Below the pieces are notes generated by a model that worked only from the letters and a program-made list of their open reading frames with translations, made no database searches and was not told where the DNA came from. From positions 868,001-932,000 of the forward strand of contig JASISA010000036.1 of NCBI GenBank assembly GCA_031771865.1: DNA of 64,000 bases, written 5' to 3'. The translations under genes and the position numbers were made by a program. This document shows, one piece after another, positions 21,107 to 31,870 of the stretch (position 1 is the first letter of the stretch; every line of letters begins with the position of its first letter). This stretch comes from Nothophaeocryptopus gaeumannii (lineage: Eukaryota > Ascomycota > Dothideomycetes > Mycosphaerellales > Mycosphaerellaceae).

Positions 21107-22658
21107 TCATGGCGCAAAGGTCTTCAAGACGTTCCACACGGTCCGTTGAAGACGGCCTAGCAGCGAACCGATCATCCCGATGCTGCTTGCATCGTTCGCG
21201 CGTCCCAAGTACAGCGCCAACACGGCAACAAGAATCGTCGCACCGGTCCACTTGACAGGACGCCGGTAACGGTAGGCGAGCGCTTGAGTGCGCTGCCGGA
21301 AATGCTTGACTGCCTCCTGGAAACGAATTTCGGCTGCTTGCTTGCCAAAGAGCTTCTCGCCTTCTTGCAGGGTTTGCATCGCAAGCGCTTGCGGGTCGCG
21401 GGTCGTCTTGAGCACCGAATAGGAGCTGACTCGTCGCCAGGCGCGGTTCGGCAAGTGCTCGGGCGGATGATTCGCAAAGAGTTTCCGTGTCCTGTGGATC
21501 AGACCCTCGAGATCCAGGGGCTTGGGAAGCTTCGACAGTAAGGAGTGGAGCATTTCCGGTTCGTCGTGACCAATTTCGAGGAGTTCTTTCTTCCGGGACA
21601 TGACAATCTGTTCCACGATGAGCGTGTCGGTCTAATTTGATATGATGTGTTGTTCCTGCGTCTTGATGAAACTCACCGTAGCGAAAAGGTAGACTGGCAC
21701 AGCAGCCTCGCTGGCCAACAGATAGTCGAAGAGACGCGCGATGTCTCCATACTCTTCAATATCATGTGCATATAGCGTCAAAGTTGCAGCAAGCGCGAAA
21801 AAGGGTGTTGGCTTGGTCGCACCAGATAGGTGTTGGTATAATTCCGGATCTTTGGCGTAGAGGATAGCTGGCAGCAAGTGAAGATGAGACTCTGCACCAG
21901 TCAGGGTTGGCAACATGAAGTCGCGGATGCGGAGGAGCGACAACCGAGCAGCCGCTGGGCCCGCCGCTTTGGCTCCTAGGACCAACAGAAGAACCTGGAC
22001 AATGTCGTGATAGCCCTGGAAGTAGCACAGAAGGGGATGTTGGCGCAATACGCAGGTTATGACATCTGATAGCTCGTGTTTGCGCGCTTCCATGCGCTTC
22101 TCGGATTCATCTTGAGGCTGTCAGCTTGAGCCACAGCATTGCGTAGGAAGACTCACTCTCTGGGTAGTACACGAATGAACGATTGACGTCCAATTGGACT
22201 TGGTCCTCATCTCTGTGCCGCGGAAGAGCAGACCAGTCAGGCTTTTCGGCATTGGTGCTGCTGTGCTCGTTGCATGCCAACAGTATTGGCCCTGACAAGT
22301 AATGAGCACTGCATGCGAGCGGATTTCTCCATTAATATTTGAGGGCGAGCTTACATGCTATGCGCCTGGCTTCGTCCTCTATCAAACCGCCTTCAGACGC
22401 AGCCAAATCGGCCAGAGCCTCGCGATCGAGATCTTTGCAAGCTGTGAGGATACGGATGACCTTTTCCTTATCGGCTCCAGACAAAGGCTCCCTCTTCCAC
22501 GAGGACGACAAAGGCGAAGTTACCTGGGAGGTCGATTTAGGGCCAGATGCGCCGGAGCTACGGTCTCTTGTAGCATGAGCATGGTCAGTATCCGTGAGCT
22601 GCGGCGTCTGGTCTACGAGTGGCTCCACCATGTCATTGGTGGCATCTGGGTGAGCCAT
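21107..22658 (-). CDS. GYP8: TBC-domain Rab GTPase-activating protein, Gyp8/TBC1D20-like, tail-anchored
   Basis: Four exons: 22658-22355, 22291-22157, 22110-21677 and 21631-21107; introns of 63, 46 and 45 nt. Sum 1398 nt, 465 residues. TBC signatures are clear: the entry motif IACWPILLACN, the arginine finger in QLDVNRSF, and the glutamine finger in YFQGYHDI, the version typical of Gyp8/TBC1D20. A hydrophobic segment near the C-terminus (GATILVAVLALYLG, ~residues 421-434) after a basic RRPVKW stretch is a probable tail anchor, as in TBC1D20, which acts on Rab1/Ypt1 at the ER. Function as a Ypt1-class GAP at the early secretory pathway is inferred from the family. Every splice junction falls inside the conserved domain, which supports the model. 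Confidence 0.9.
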
Positions 22659-22966
22659 GTGCGAGACGACTGAACAGCGCCGATACGCATCTTGCGGGCG
22701 TGCCGTTCACCGCTGTATATGGCAAGCGGCGGTACTGCGTCAGAAGAAATGCGCGACGGGCTGCACGTTCGGCTCCGTGATTGTGGAACAACGATGTCGA
22801 GGTAACCCACATTCATACTTTCATATCGAAGGCGAGGTTGATCGGCACAATAAGGCTAGCAGGCCAAACGCCGCTGCCAAGCCGACCAGGATCATCGCCC
22901 CATGATGCAAGGGCAAACTTCACGCTCAACTTCACGTCGCGGACGCACGCCTACAGAGTCTAGTAG

Positions 22967-22994
22967 ACACACACACACACACACACACACACAC
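22967..22994. repeat. (AC)14 microsatellite
   Basis: Uninterrupted AC dinucleotide run of 28 nt, about 310 bp upstream of the RabGAP start. Perfect runs of this length are length-variable between strains. Confidence 0.95.
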
Positions 22995-23001
22995 CATCTC
23001 G

Positions 23002-23030
23002 CCATCCCACCATCCCACCATCCCACCATA
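23002..23030. repeat. Tandem 8-mer CCATCCCA, ~3.6 copies
   Basis: Three perfect copies plus a partial fourth, 8 bp after the AC run. It is a minisatellite-like patch in the same promoter region. Confidence 0.85.
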
Positions 23031-23851
23031 TTTCAGACACTTCACCACTCCTCACACGACGCTGCGCTCCGACGGCAGCTGTCAAGCTCGATCTGTCTCA
23101 TAGCCGGCTGCCACCGGCACCACGCCACAGCCATCGTGCAGTCCTGTGTCGATGCGCGGCTGAGGGAAAAGAGATCTATCACATTTGGCTACCCGGCAGA
23201 CACCCAAAATTGGCGCCATTCCGGCGGCGTCTTCTCTGTGCGTCTCTGCTGTGCTATACTTGCAGCGCTACCTTGCAAGACCCATTCTTGGTAGGTCGCA
23301 CACTTCACCATGCCGGCAGCTGTCAGCAACCTGCTGGACAGCCAAGTTGGGGCAGTGGAACGGCATAGCATTTTCTTCGCCGCTTGTACAAGAGCGGCAT
23401 CGCAAGGGCACTGCTTGCTGTCCCTCATATCTGAAACTCTATCCCTCTGAATTACACGGTGCAGCTGTAAGCCGGCCAGGCGAGCCAATCTTCGCATGTT
23501 GCCCTTCCTATATCTCTTGGGTACATTGAACTGCAGTCGGCTTACAGCCGATACCCGAGACAGAGATGTCAACTGACACCCAATTTTGCACTGCAGCAGC
23601 CCCTTTGACTGGTGAGCGAGCCCTCGGCGACCTCAGACCCCACCACAAGAATCCTCCAACGAGCAGTGTCACATACTGACATCCTGCGGCACGCATATCT
23701 CTGCCATCTCCGATCGAAAGGTGACGCTCTGCATTTACCCCTTTCGATATTCCGCCTCTCTCATGGTTGAGTATACATACCTTCTGGCCTTTCAAATCCA
23801 GTACCTCCTCAATCCCTCGTTCGAACCCTGCCTTTTCGACATGATCACGTG

Positions 23852-26800
23852 ATGGCTGCTGCAGGACCCGCCGGCCAGCCAGACCGGCAACAGGCGGTTG
23901 GTGTTTATACTAGAACGGTCGTTCCAAGTCCGGTCGTTCGCTGGGTCTTGCACGCTCGTGTTCGGCACCGACAACTGAACGACGTAGTGTTTGTGGGCGA
24001 AGACTTTATTCAAGTCAAGCATTTCGGGCGAAGAGGTCAACTGTCTCACGTTGCAACCAAAACCGACTTCGATGCTCGCATCCGGGCTGCAACAACCTTC
24101 CGAAATGAAGACGATCCAGACGATGAAGACTTTCTAGTGAAGTTGGAGAAGGAAGGCGCCAACACCAAACTCGATACATTCCCATATCCGCCGCAATCCA
24201 TCGTGCTCACTCTGGATCCTCAAGCTCTTGTCTTCGTCTTTCTGAGGCCTGACGACTCTGGAGGCTTCCGCTTTGTACACCAGACATGGATTATGCCCGT
24301 ATTCGACCGAATTCTGTATCAAACAGGCGAGCATGTTGCCGCAGATCCATGGTCTAGGGCGGTTGCTGTAGCGGCTTATGAAGGAGGGTTGACTCTTTAC
24401 AATGCCAAACCGAAAGAACAAATCCAGTACGAGATCCAGCACAAGCCCAACGAGTGGTGTCCCGTCAACTCGGAACGACAAGTACAGGTGGATGGCGTGA
24501 TCCAACACATGGACTTCCTCATACCACCCTCAGACGACACCAATCATGTAGTACTCCTCCTAATCGTCGTCGACGAGGGTCGAACGAAGGCAATACGGAT
24601 TGACTGGTTTTATTCTTCTGGCCCGATAAGCGCCCAGCTACATCCTGGTCAATCTCTGGAATCAACAAAGCGAGTTTCCAATCTTCTCGTACCGCTCCAA
24701 GATGCAGCGTTTTTGTTGGTTTCAGACGACAAGATCACGCTCTGGAAAGACATTCTCTCTGGCTCCGCGACCGATCTCACGCTTCCGCATCTCGACGATC
24801 CTCCCAAGTACCCTGGAAGTTCATCGTTCAAGCCCCTGTGGACAAGCTGGGCCAAGCCGCGACGCAGTCAGGCCGTAAGGTCGAGCAAGGACTTCATATA
24901 TCTGGTGCGAGAAGATGGCCTGGTGCTACTGCTCACAATCCCGAAATCATCGCCAGGCAATGTGCAACAAAGCATTGCAGGATCCCTCAACTGCCATGTG
25001 GGTACTGCTTTCGCCTCGCTAGCAGATGAGGGTGACCCGGACATACTCTGCGTCGCTGGCGATGGCAGTAGTGGCCGGATAGTGCGTATTGGGAATTGGC
25101 CGTCACTTCGTCGGCTTGAGGAGATGAGTCGTTTGGACACAATGAGCATGTTTCTTGTCGAGGCGATACCTAATTGGGCCACTGTCACCAACATGATCTC
25201 AAGCGATGTCCTTTATCCAAGCCAGGCCCGCCGTAAGGATATAGACAGCGTTCTGGTCACCTCCGGTCGGCAACCATTTGGATCCATCACAGAACTTCGG
25301 CGTGGCATCCAAGCACGTATGTCTATCACTTTCGAGGAAGAACATTTTCGAACTTTGACTGATGCCTGGATTCTGCCCGATGCATCGATGGGTTCGTTCA
25401 TCGTAATTTGCTCAAGCCCGCTTGAGAGCACGGTCATCACCGCGGACGCAGAGTTCACTGCCGAGAGCGCTGAAGCCATAGAGGAGTCTGCATTCCACAC
25501 TGAGCAGCCCACCCTATGCGCAGGCTTTACGTCAAGCGGTCACCTGGTGCAAATCACACCTCACAGCATGTGCGTGACACGTTCCTTGCACGCGAACTTT
25601 GAGGATACTTTACATCAATCTTGCGATGAGGATGCGACCATTCTCGCAGCTGCCATAATTGCTCGAGTATCCGTCATCGTCACAGCGGAGCGTAAGGGTA
25701 CGAGCTTCGCCATTGGCTGTTACAAGCTACCCTCAGATGACGATGGAGCTACTATCGCGCGAGGTCCTGGGATTGCTATTCCAACTCAGCCTCTCTGCAT
25801 TGCGGCTACGAGCATTGAAGACAGCGTGCTTGTTCTCAGCGCCACTGATGACAGCCAAGTAGCGCTTCTCTGCTTTAGCAGCGAAAGCTCGCCGCCCAAG
25901 TGCTTTACGCAAGCCCTCCCGCCCGGTGTCGATGCTCCCGCAGTTTGTGACCATGTTGCAATCCTTCGGTGTGGTGGCGATCTGCTCGCTGTATGTGGTC
26001 TTCGCGACGGCAGAATTATCACATTCGCGATCAATCTGGTCTCCGGTGAGCCACTGTCGGACGCTCGCATTATCGACTTTGGCACCAGCACCGTCAGGCT
26101 GGTACCCTTACCTGGCACTCAAGAATCAGCAATTGCTATGAGCGGATCAAATACGTGTTTGCTGTCTTGGACAGACGACCACCTCTATCCTCTGTCAATC
26201 GAAAATGTATGGGTGACCGATGCAAATCGACCCGACTTCGCTCAGGGACCAGTCACTGCATGTGCTCAAATGCCTCCAGCGGCGTACCTCTCATCGGATA
26301 AACATGCCAACTCCATCCTTATGGTCGTCAGATCAGAGCTTGTAGTTGTCAAACTCGACGAAACGCCATCGACCGTGCCGAGACAGCTTGCAGTCAGTGG
26401 AACTCCGAATCGCATGGTCTATGCAGACTCCCTCCGCCACATAGTCAGCTCTGGTCTACGACACGATATACGAGTACTTCTGTCCAAATCACAGTCTCGC
26501 TCTGTGGAGAGGCGCCAGATATGGCCAGTCTTGGACTTCCTCCCCATGAAGGACAACGTTGAACCATTCGCACACCCTATGCAACCGGGTGAGCGTGTGC
26601 ATGCCCTTCTACCATGGTCCATCTCGACAGAGAATGGTAAACAACATACGTACATCCTTGTCGGTGGCAGCTACGTTCGAAGCAATGGGTCGCGAAGAGG
26701 AAGACTGTGGTTCTTGCAGCCGGTCTGCAGAAGTTGGCAGATCGTAAGCGTTAGAGAGATCCGCTTCAGCAACTTCGATGAAGATGTTACCGCCCTTGCA

Positions 26801-27808
26801 CTATACGACGAAGTCACATACATTGCATGTGCTGGAGATCGCGTGTACATGTACAGACTGTCGATGGAGGAGATGAAGTGGGAGCAAATTTGTGAGCCTT
26901 TCAGACTCGCAAGCGCAGGGGTCCACATTACGGTCGAGACAACGCATAACCAGCAGAAGGTCCTTGTGATATCAACCAATGCTGATTCGCTCGTCGTCTT
27001 GCGGCTGCGCAAAGATAATGACGAGGATGGTGACGATCACCTTGCACTCGAATCTGTAGCCATGGGCCCGCGCGCAGAGCTTTTGATCAGTCACTACATG
27101 CTCCCGCCATCTTCACCTGTCTACGAAAACCAGTCAGCGGACGCTTTCGTCCTTACCACGACCAAATACAACCAATTGACCGGCACAGCATGCTCAATAC
27201 CATCTGCCGACCACAATATCACCGACCGGCAACGCTCGGCACTTACAAAGTTCGAAGCGCATCTCCCATGCTCTCTAACCAGGCTCATGGCCCACGACCC
27301 ACCAGCTCGGAACGGACCAGCCCCCTCTGGCGTCATCTCAGGTCGTATAGCCGGTTCAGCAGCTGACGGCGGTCTCGTGAGCATCGCGCTTATTAATGCA
27401 GATCTTTGGAGGCAGCTCTTCTGGCTACAAAGACTTATCGAATGGAGCGATATTTTATCTTCACACTCATTTGCTGATGCGATGTATCGGGCAGAAGTTG
27501 AGAATGCAATGGTAGGGAGCAGCAGAGCTTTGCCCATCGGGTTCTCCAACGATGGGGCGGTAGGCGGCTCGGCGGTAGTGGCGATGCATACTGACAATGA
27601 GCACGAGGGCGATATGCACATTGACGGCGACGTGTTGTCAAGATTGCTGGCGCCAGGAGCTGTCGAGGCGGTTAAATCGGTCTTGAGAAGCCTGGCGAGT
27701 CAGGAGCATGCTGTTGGAGCTTGGGTGAAGGAACGCCTTGAAGCAGAACTTGAGTTGGTTGAGGAAACTGCGGATGTTGTTCGTCGGATCAATGCCTGGA
27801 TGTCATAG
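23852..27808 (+). CDS. CPSF-A/DDB1/MMS1-family beta-propeller protein
   Basis: Intronless, 1318 residues from ATG 23852 (the frame extends one codon further, to a GTG). It has the composition and strand pattern of triple beta-propeller proteins: repeated VVxxxDGxxxLL/xxGxSDGxIxxF units, an N-terminal MMS1-like region and a CPSF-A-like C-terminal part ending in a helix (VVRRINAWM). Family members include Cft1, Rse1, Ddb1 and Mms1, scaffolds in mRNA 3' processing, splicing and Cul4 ubiquitin ligases. The sequence is too divergent for me to place it in one of those four, and I read it as an additional fungal member of unknown complex. Probably nuclear, by family. Confidence 0.7.
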   Translation: MAAAGPAGQPDRQQAVGVYTRTVVPSPVVRWVLHARVRHRQLNDVVFVGEDFIQVKHFGRRGQLSHVATKTDFDARIRAATTFRNEDDPDDEDFLVKLEKEGANTKLDTFPYPPQSIVLTLDPQALVFVFLRPDDSGGFRFVHQTWIMPVFDRILYQTGEHVAADPWSRAVAVAAYEGGLTLYNAKPKEQIQYEIQHKPNEWCPVNSERQVQVDGVIQHMDFLIPPSDDTNHVVLLLIVVDEGRTKAIRIDWFYSSGPISAQLHPGQSLESTKRVSNLLVPLQDAAFLLVSDDKITLWKDILSGSATDLTLPHLDDPPKYPGSSSFKPLWTSWAKPRRSQAVRSSKDFIYLVREDGLVLLLTIPKSSPGNVQQSIAGSLNCHVGTAFASLADEGDPDILCVAGDGSSGRIVRIGNWPSLRRLEEMSRLDTMSMFLVEAIPNWATVTNMISSDVLYPSQARRKDIDSVLVTSGRQPFGSITELRRGIQARMSITFEEEHFRTLTDAWILPDASMGSFIVICSSPLESTVITADAEFTAESAEAIEESAFHTEQPTLCAGFTSSGHLVQITPHSMCVTRSLHANFEDTLHQSCDEDATILAAAIIARVSVIVTAERKGTSFAIGCYKLPSDDDGATIARGPGIAIPTQPLCIAATSIEDSVLVLSATDDSQVALLCFSSESSPPKCFTQALPPGVDAPAVCDHVAILRCGGDLLAVCGLRDGRIITFAINLVSGEPLSDARIIDFGTSTVRLVPLPGTQESAIAMSGSNTCLLSWTDDHLYPLSIENVWVTDANRPDFAQGPVTACAQMPPAAYLSSDKHANSILMVVRSELVVVKLDETPSTVPRQLAVSGTPNRMVYADSLRHIVSSGLRHDIRVLLSKSQSRSVERRQIWPVLDFLPMKDNVEPFAHPMQPGERVHALLPWSISTENGKQHTYILVGGSYVRSNGSRRGRLWFLQPVCRSWQIVSVREIRFSNFDEDVTALALYDEVTYIACAGDRVYMYRLSMEEMKWEQICEPFRLASAGVHITVETTHNQQKVLVISTNADSLVVLRLRKDNDEDGDDHLALESVAMGPRAELLISHYMLPPSSPVYENQSADAFVLTTTKYNQLTGTACSIPSADHNITDRQRSALTKFEAHLPCSLTRLMAHDPPARNGPAPSGVISGRIAGSAADGGLVSIALINADLWRQLFWLQRLIEWSDILSSHSFADAMYRAEVENAMVGSSRALPIGFSNDGAVGGSAVVAMHTDNEHEGDMHIDGDVLSRLLAPGAVEAVKSVLRSLASQEHAVGAWVKERLEAELELVEETADVVRRINAWMS

Positions 27809-28013
27809 CGTAGTGGGAAGCTCGGTGGCGAAGATGATGAAAAGGAAATGGTATGAGTTGCATGACACGATACCCGGGGAATTAAAATTGTGGAAGGAAA
27901 CGAGATGAACAAAGTCGCCGCTTCAAGGATAAAGAGCATTCTTAGTATACATATCTACGAAATGAAGTCTAAGAATCTCCCATTCTCTGAACAATTAGAT
28001 ACTCATTGCCCGC

Positions 28014-29656
28014 TCATTTCAACGTCACTTCGCACTTGTGTCCTTTCGGTGTAATCACAAAGTCTGTAAATAACAACGTTAGCAACAACTTCACGCTCCA
28101 AGGTAGTTATGGGAAGGCACTTACAATTCTCCATCTCCATCGCCTCGTCCGTGCACGTCTCCGCCAACCTAACGCCCTTACACTCTCGAAAGAAAAGCGC
28201 CGCCGCGTACCTCATCTCCGTATACGCAATATGTATTCCCAAACACGTATACGCTCCCGCGCCAAACGCACAGAATGCCGTTTTAGCATCGGCCGACATC
28301 TCGGATTCCTTCAACCACCGCTCGGGTTTGAACGTAAGTGCATCAGAGCCCCAGATAGATTCTTTCCGGTGCATGGTGTATGCTTGTGTGCCGACGGTGA
28401 CACCTTCAGGGATATAGTATCCGCCGACTGTGAGGCCGGCTTTGGGGGTTATACGGGGAAGGGAACCTGGGACGGCAGCGTAGAGACGGAGAGTTTCTTG
28501 CAGGACGGCGTTGAGGATAGGTAAGGCTTCGAGGTCTTTATCTTGGAAGTTTGCTGGTAGGGTGGCGAGTTCTTCTTCGATTTGTTTTTGCAATTCGGGG
28601 CGTTTGAGGACGGTCCAGATTAGATAGGTCAAAGTGTTTGCGGTGGTACCGCTTCCGGCGAAGATGAGACTGGTGGCTTCGACACGGACGTCGAGATCGT
28701 CGAGTTTGGATTCTTCTTTTTCGCCTTCTTTGAGGACGTTTGCCATGAGATTTGTTTCGCTTGCTTGGCGTTTTGCATTGTCCACTGCCTTTTGGCCATA
28801 GTCCAAGATGATATCTGTTGCATCAAAGGCTAGTTTTGCGCCCTTTGCGGGTATCCAGCGACCAATTGAGCGAACGAATGGCAGCTCAGCTCCGATGCCG
28901 TTGCCGATGAGAGCGAGTTCAAGAGTACGAATGTAGTCAGTTTTCTGCAGATTAGTCAATAAAGGAGGCGAAGAGGATTGTGCGGCGCAAGCCACTGACC
29001 TCGCCCTTTTCAAGCATTCCAAACGACTCGCCAAACCCAAGACGGCCCACAGTGTCTGTGGCAAGGAACGTCCACCATTGCATCAAGTCCACGTTGCCAT
29101 TCAGAGCCCTCTTCTTTATACCTTCCACAGCCAGCTTCGCCTTCTCCGCAAGTATCGGCTCATAATGCTCCCGAAGGTATGATTTGCTGAAACCCCTGGC
29201 GAACAACTTCCTCCTGGCGGCATGCGTCTCCTTCGTCATCATGGTGAAAACAGAGTGACGTGGGAAGATGGTAAGCTTCTCGTACCACTTGCTCTTGTTG
29301 AATGTCGCTGAGATCGCATGAATCTTCTTGAATCCATCCATATCCGAGATGGAGACTTCATCAGGAGAGATCCGGACAACTTCGCCATATTGCTTGTGGA
29401 GGTCATCGATGAAGAAGATCCGCCTTCCTCCAACAACAGCTTTCTTCAGTGGCAGATTTGTAAAGCGCGACCAGAATGGACCAGGGACATGTCGTAGTGG
29501 CGAAGTCAAGGCTGTGACCAGCGTTGATAAGGCATTGAAAAGCACGTAAAGAACGACTCCAGATGCCAGAATCCGTTTGAGATCGAAGTGTGTGCCCTGC
29601 TCATCCTGCTTCATAAGCACAGAGAGCAGTCCAAGGTCGGACTGAGAAGATGCCAT
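28014..29656 (-). CDS. Cytochrome P450 monooxygenase
   Basis: Three exons: 29656-29000, 28944-28125 and 28063-28014; introns 55 and 61 nt, both with good branch sites (GACTAAT, GCTAAC). Total 1527 nt, 508 residues. The short last exon replaces an unlikely read-through tail by ENYFVITPKGHKC, the normal P450 ending. An N-terminal membrane anchor (~residues 30-50), RHVPGPFWSRF proline hinge, I-helix AGSGTT, ExxR as ETLR, PERW and the haem loop FGAGAYTCLG are all present. It belongs to the broad fungal class of benzoate-hydroxylase/pisatin-demethylase-like P450s; substrate unknown. Neighbouring acetyltransferase and MFS genes suggest but do not show a shared pathway. Confidence 0.93.
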
Positions 29657-30419
29657 TTTGACAACAGGAACAGGAGAGTGCCCTGCAGCATTTCTAGGTT
29701 GGAGTATGTCACTCCTGTTTTAATCAATTCCTCCCAAGCCATCGTTTGGCGGGTGCCGCAGCGGCATTGAGGGGCACCGGCGCAGAATTAAAATAACTGG
29801 CAATCCTTACGTTCCTGCTCTATTCAGTGAAGGAAGATCCCCTGCGCTCCGGCCACTATTGAGACCGTCACTCACGCGATCGCTAATCGTAAGCAATTTC
29901 GTACATACCGGCGAGGATTATCCTTCCCATCAAAGCTACAGCCGAATTGGGTTTGGCAATGCATACTTTGGGATCCCACGGTAACGGACTAAAACATTTG
30001 AACATCGCCGTACAACATGGAATGAAGTGGCATCTTCAAACAAGATTCTGTCAAGAGTGCTAAGCTTCCCATCGGTTCGTCACACTAAACGAAAACTCTC
30101 CCGTGAAGAAGATCTGTCGTGTGCCTCGTGAAGTGGTGACTTCATGATTCTCAAGAAAGGAGATTCCGGGGATCGTCGCGGCTCCTGCCGCAAGCTTTTG
30201 GCCGGTCTGTGCAAAACAGCGCATCCGTGCAGCCAGAGAGCTCGGTTCCGAGTAGTTGTCCGATGGTTGAAACAGCACTGCACAGCATCTCGGAAGCAGC
30301 AATTGCAGATGCATTGTCGGGAATCTTGCGTATAGGGCAGCTGAACGCGCAAAGGAGCGACCATGAGATCGCGAGGCGAACGACATGGAGTGACACTTGC
30401 CATGCGACATTCATGCTTG
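29657..30419. other. Intergenic
   Basis: 763 bp upstream of the P450 and downstream of the acetyltransferase. No supported coding or RNA feature; the ORFs on both strands overlap one another and have no motif. Confidence 0.4.
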
Positions 30420-31150
30420 TTATAAGTTCCGTACCATGATGATGGTGCCTGAAGTCTTGCCAGAGCCGTCATGAACGCTGTTCGAATGTTCCGCTGGTGC
30501 TGACGGGTACGAAACCATCCCGATTTTCTGGTAGAAGTTCAACGCGCGAACGTTTGTCGCAACGAGACCAAGGTGTACGCCCGGGCAGCCAACGGCCTTG
30601 AGTTCATCTAAGAAGCTGTCAATGAGCCGTGGACCATATCCCTGGGACGTATGACTTGGCAAGATGTCGATGTGCAAGTGCCCCGGATATGCTTCCCATA
30701 GACCAGGCACATCTCCATCCATACTTCGTTCAGCAGTCTTCCAGAGATTGTCGAGCAGCTCGGTAGCTTTGGCATTGAGACTCGGTTCAACTGGTGGTGC
30801 ATCGAAAGTCACCGAGTCAGCCACCTGGCTCAGGGAGGGAAGATATCGAACTTTCCAAGATGCGCAGAATGCGGCCGTGTCTTCAACTCCGATACAGTAT
30901 CCGACCGCTCGGCCCGTACCATCATCCAGGACAAAGCATGTGGAGGGCGAAAGGAGGAGGTACGGACGACACCAATGATATGATGCTAGGGTTACTGAAG
31001 AAATCAATAATGAGCGTTTTGCGTGGCTGCCACCCGGGCCGTCCACGCACATAGAGGCTCAGCTTGCAGGCTCTTATCGCATGTCTCGCGGAAGACGTGT
31101 AGGCATGCTTCGTGGTCTTTGGAAGGGTCGTACTTCCGTACGAAAGCCAT
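30420..31150 (-). CDS. GNAT-family N-acetyltransferase
   Basis: Two exons, 31150-31051 and 30994-30420, with a 56 nt intron (GTGCGT donor, TTCAG acceptor); 224 residues. N-terminus AFVRKYDPSKD opens the GNAT fold; after the junction WCRPYL and CFVLDDGTG, then HIDILPSHTSQGYGPRLI holding the acetyl-CoA pyrophosphate loop (QGYGPR) and NVRALNFYQKIG, the C-terminal GNAT signature. Acceptor substrate unknown. Fungal members of this subgroup resemble small-molecule acetyltransferases. It is divergent from the MFS transporter gene. Confidence 0.88.
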
Positions 31151-31870
31151 TGTCGTGGTGAGGATGGAGATGAAGAAGAGAGAGAGGTGTCGTCGTGGAC
31201 AATGGAATGTACGCACAGCACTGCCAAGCCCTTTGGAAGTTTGGCCTGAGGCGTCCACGCCGGAGGCCTGTCTGCTTTCCGCGGCCTTTCTTCCAGACTT
31301 CCGCACTTCAGCTGCTGTCTCGTCGCCGACGGCCTTGCCTCGCCCCGCGTCGCCTCGCCTCTCCAACCTACCGACAATGTGTCACGAAGAGATGGGGAGG
31401 CTCATCGAGTAGCACTAATGCTAATGTAGGTACGGCGCCCAGGTCTTATCCCATGGATTCTGGCCTATCTCCCGGAGCACATCGGTCAGCATTCACCCAA
31501 CGCGAGAGCAAGACCGAGAAGGCTGTCCGAGTGGCATGCAAAGGATTCTCGCGTTCCATCGCGCTTCACAAGGAGAGCATGTCTCCCGCCAACCGGCTCT
31601 CGGGATGCTATCTTTTTGACCAGCCTGATCTGCACTCTGGTGTGAACCATATGTGTGCGAATGCACTTGCCGCGTGCTACGATAGGTGGGAACGTGGGGC
31701 TTTACCACTGTGTGCACTGTCCAGTGTCGGCTCGTGGCCAGCAGCTGCAGGGTCGCACTGAAGCGTTACGGTTGGTACAGCTGGACTGCCTACTACTGAG
31801 CTTGTCAAGACCGCACCTCTTCATCTTCGGTCCTGTGCTGCTAACGCGCGATTGTGTTGTTGATGTCAAC
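31151..31870. promoter_or_regulatory. Divergent region between acetyltransferase and MFS transporter
   Basis: 720 bp between two divergent starts. A C/G-rich patch (about 31318-31365) of repeated CGCCTCGCC-like words lies near the acetyltransferase. No gene supported; ORFs across it lack motifs. Confidence 0.4.

Larger units (their letters stand above)
22659..23851. other. Divergent intergenic region with simple repeats
   Basis: 1193 bp between divergent starts. It holds the two tandem repeats listed separately; the many short ORFs have no support. It should contain the promoters of both the RabGAP and the CPSF-A-like gene. Confidence 0.4.

Noticed and set aside
23760..23840. tRNA suggested by GTTCGAACCC near 23819
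   Set aside because: The flanks do not pair as a T-stem and no A-box or acceptor stem is found at tRNA distance.
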